From assembly GCA_007121755.1 (NCBI GenBank), contig SKJZ01000060.1, positions 1 to 5,098 of the forward strand: a stretch of 5,098 nt of DNA, in the 5' to 3' direction. The notes under the pieces were generated by a model that saw nothing but the letters and a program-made list of their open reading frames with translations, was not told where the DNA came from and did not search any database. The position numbers and the translations under genes were made by a program. Within the stretch, counting starts at the first letter, position 1. Every line of letters begins with the position of its first letter. The DNA is from Halorhodospira sp. GTDB taxonomy: Bacteria; Pseudomonadota; Gammaproteobacteria; Nitrococcales; Halorhodospiraceae. Positions 4,762 through 5,098 of this stretch are shown piece after piece.

Positions 4762-5098
4762 ATGAGGGGCGCCGGTATTCCAGTGGCGGGTGAGACGGAG
4801 GCGGTCGAAGTGGAAGGCGTGCCGTCCTTTCTGGTGGTGGATGACGAGCCGGTCAACGCCATGCTGTTGCAGATGATCCTGGCGGCCCGCGGCTTCCGCG
4901 TGATTACCGCCGCCAGTGGCGAGGAAGCGTTGGAGCGCTTCAGCGACGAGCGCGTCGACATGGTTTTGATGGACATTATGATGCCGGGCATGGACGGCTA
5001 CGAGACGACCCGCCGTATCCGGGAGTTCGACCAAGCGCGTTTCGTGCCCGTGCTCTTCGTCACGGCCCTCACCGACGAACAACGCCTTGCCCAGTGTA
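4762..5098 (+). CDS. Response regulator, receiver domain (3' end outside window)
   Basis: The frame stays open from ATG 4762 to the window end (112 complete codons). It encodes a CheY-like receiver: Asp27/Asp28 in FLVVDDEPVN, phosphoacceptor Asp71 in MVLMDIMMPGMDGYE, and Thr101 in FVTALTDEQRLAQC; the conserved Lys is beyond the edge. DDEPVN and the TALTDE segment resemble regulators whose receiver is joined to a PP2C/SpoIIE-type phosphatase, as in RsbU-like or Pseudomonas HsbR proteins. With a STAS gene 7 nt upstream, a regulator-phosphatase that dephosphorylates that STAS protein is a reasonable but unproven inference; a single-domain CheY or a diguanylate cyclase fusion is also possible. 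The start is uncertain: ATG 4762 has only GAGGA 11 nt upstream, while GTG 4810 has GGAGG (4797-4801) 8 nt upstream and would begin just before the first receiver strand. Confidence 0.9.
   Translation, partial: MRGAGIPVAGETEAVEVEGVPSFLVVDDEPVNAMLLQMILAARGFRVITAASGEEALERFSDERVDMVLMDIMMPGMDGYETTRRIREFDQARFVPVLFVTALTDEQRLAQC

Overview
The window is a compact, single-strand (+) chemotaxis locus from a GC-rich bacterium. Protein similarity I recognise by eye (an E. coli-like CheR, a CheD that retains the proteobacterial KILPGEYYVT segment, a Tsr/Tar-like receptor tail) points to Proteobacteria, most likely Gammaproteobacteria. A purple-sulfur or halophilic lineage such as Ectothiorhodospiraceae is a low-confidence guess. 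TTG and GTG starts appear to be used alongside ATG. Nearly all of the sequence is coding, and I see no rRNA, tRNA, CRISPR array or insertion sequence.

Layout: (1) 1-428, the 3' end of a classical methyl-accepting chemotaxis protein (MCP) with a long basic Ala/Gly/Lys linker and a C-terminal DWEEF tethering pentapeptide; (2) 429-514, an 86-nt gap with a perfect GC-rich hairpin just before the cheR ribosome binding site; (3) 515-1369 cheR, 1374-2027 cheD and 2091-3134 cheB, the receptor methylation/deamidation/demethylation module; (4) 3141-4382, an unusual MCP-like protein with a bare two-helix membrane hairpin, no sensor domain, no visible HAMP domain, a typical receptor tip, a CheZ-like DxxxQ segment and a GDVELF tail; (5) 4383-4448, a 66-nt AT-richer gap with a tandem 9-bp repeat and a possible weak promoter; (6) 4449-4754, a STAS anti-sigma-factor antagonist; (7) 4762-5098, the receiver domain of a response regulator cut by the window end, possibly the front of a regulator/PP2C-phosphatase fusion.

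How they fit together: CheR methylates and CheB demethylates receptor glutamates, CheD deamidates receptor glutamines, and the DWEEF tail of the first receptor is a docking site for CheR and CheB. The gene set mcp-cheR-cheD-cheB fits the F7-type chemotaxis class, of which E. coli is a CheD-less member. The second MCP-like protein may be an internal-signal receptor or a membrane-anchored adaptor, and its CheZ-like features raise the possibility that it acts on phosphorylated CheY. The STAS/response-regulator pair looks like a partner-switching module, which would couple chemotaxis or motility signalling to a sigma factor or another output.

Most worth checking: the CheZ-like motif plus CheY-binding-like tail in the 3141-4382 protein, and the near-identical [DE]-V-[DE]-L-F ends of that protein and CheD.
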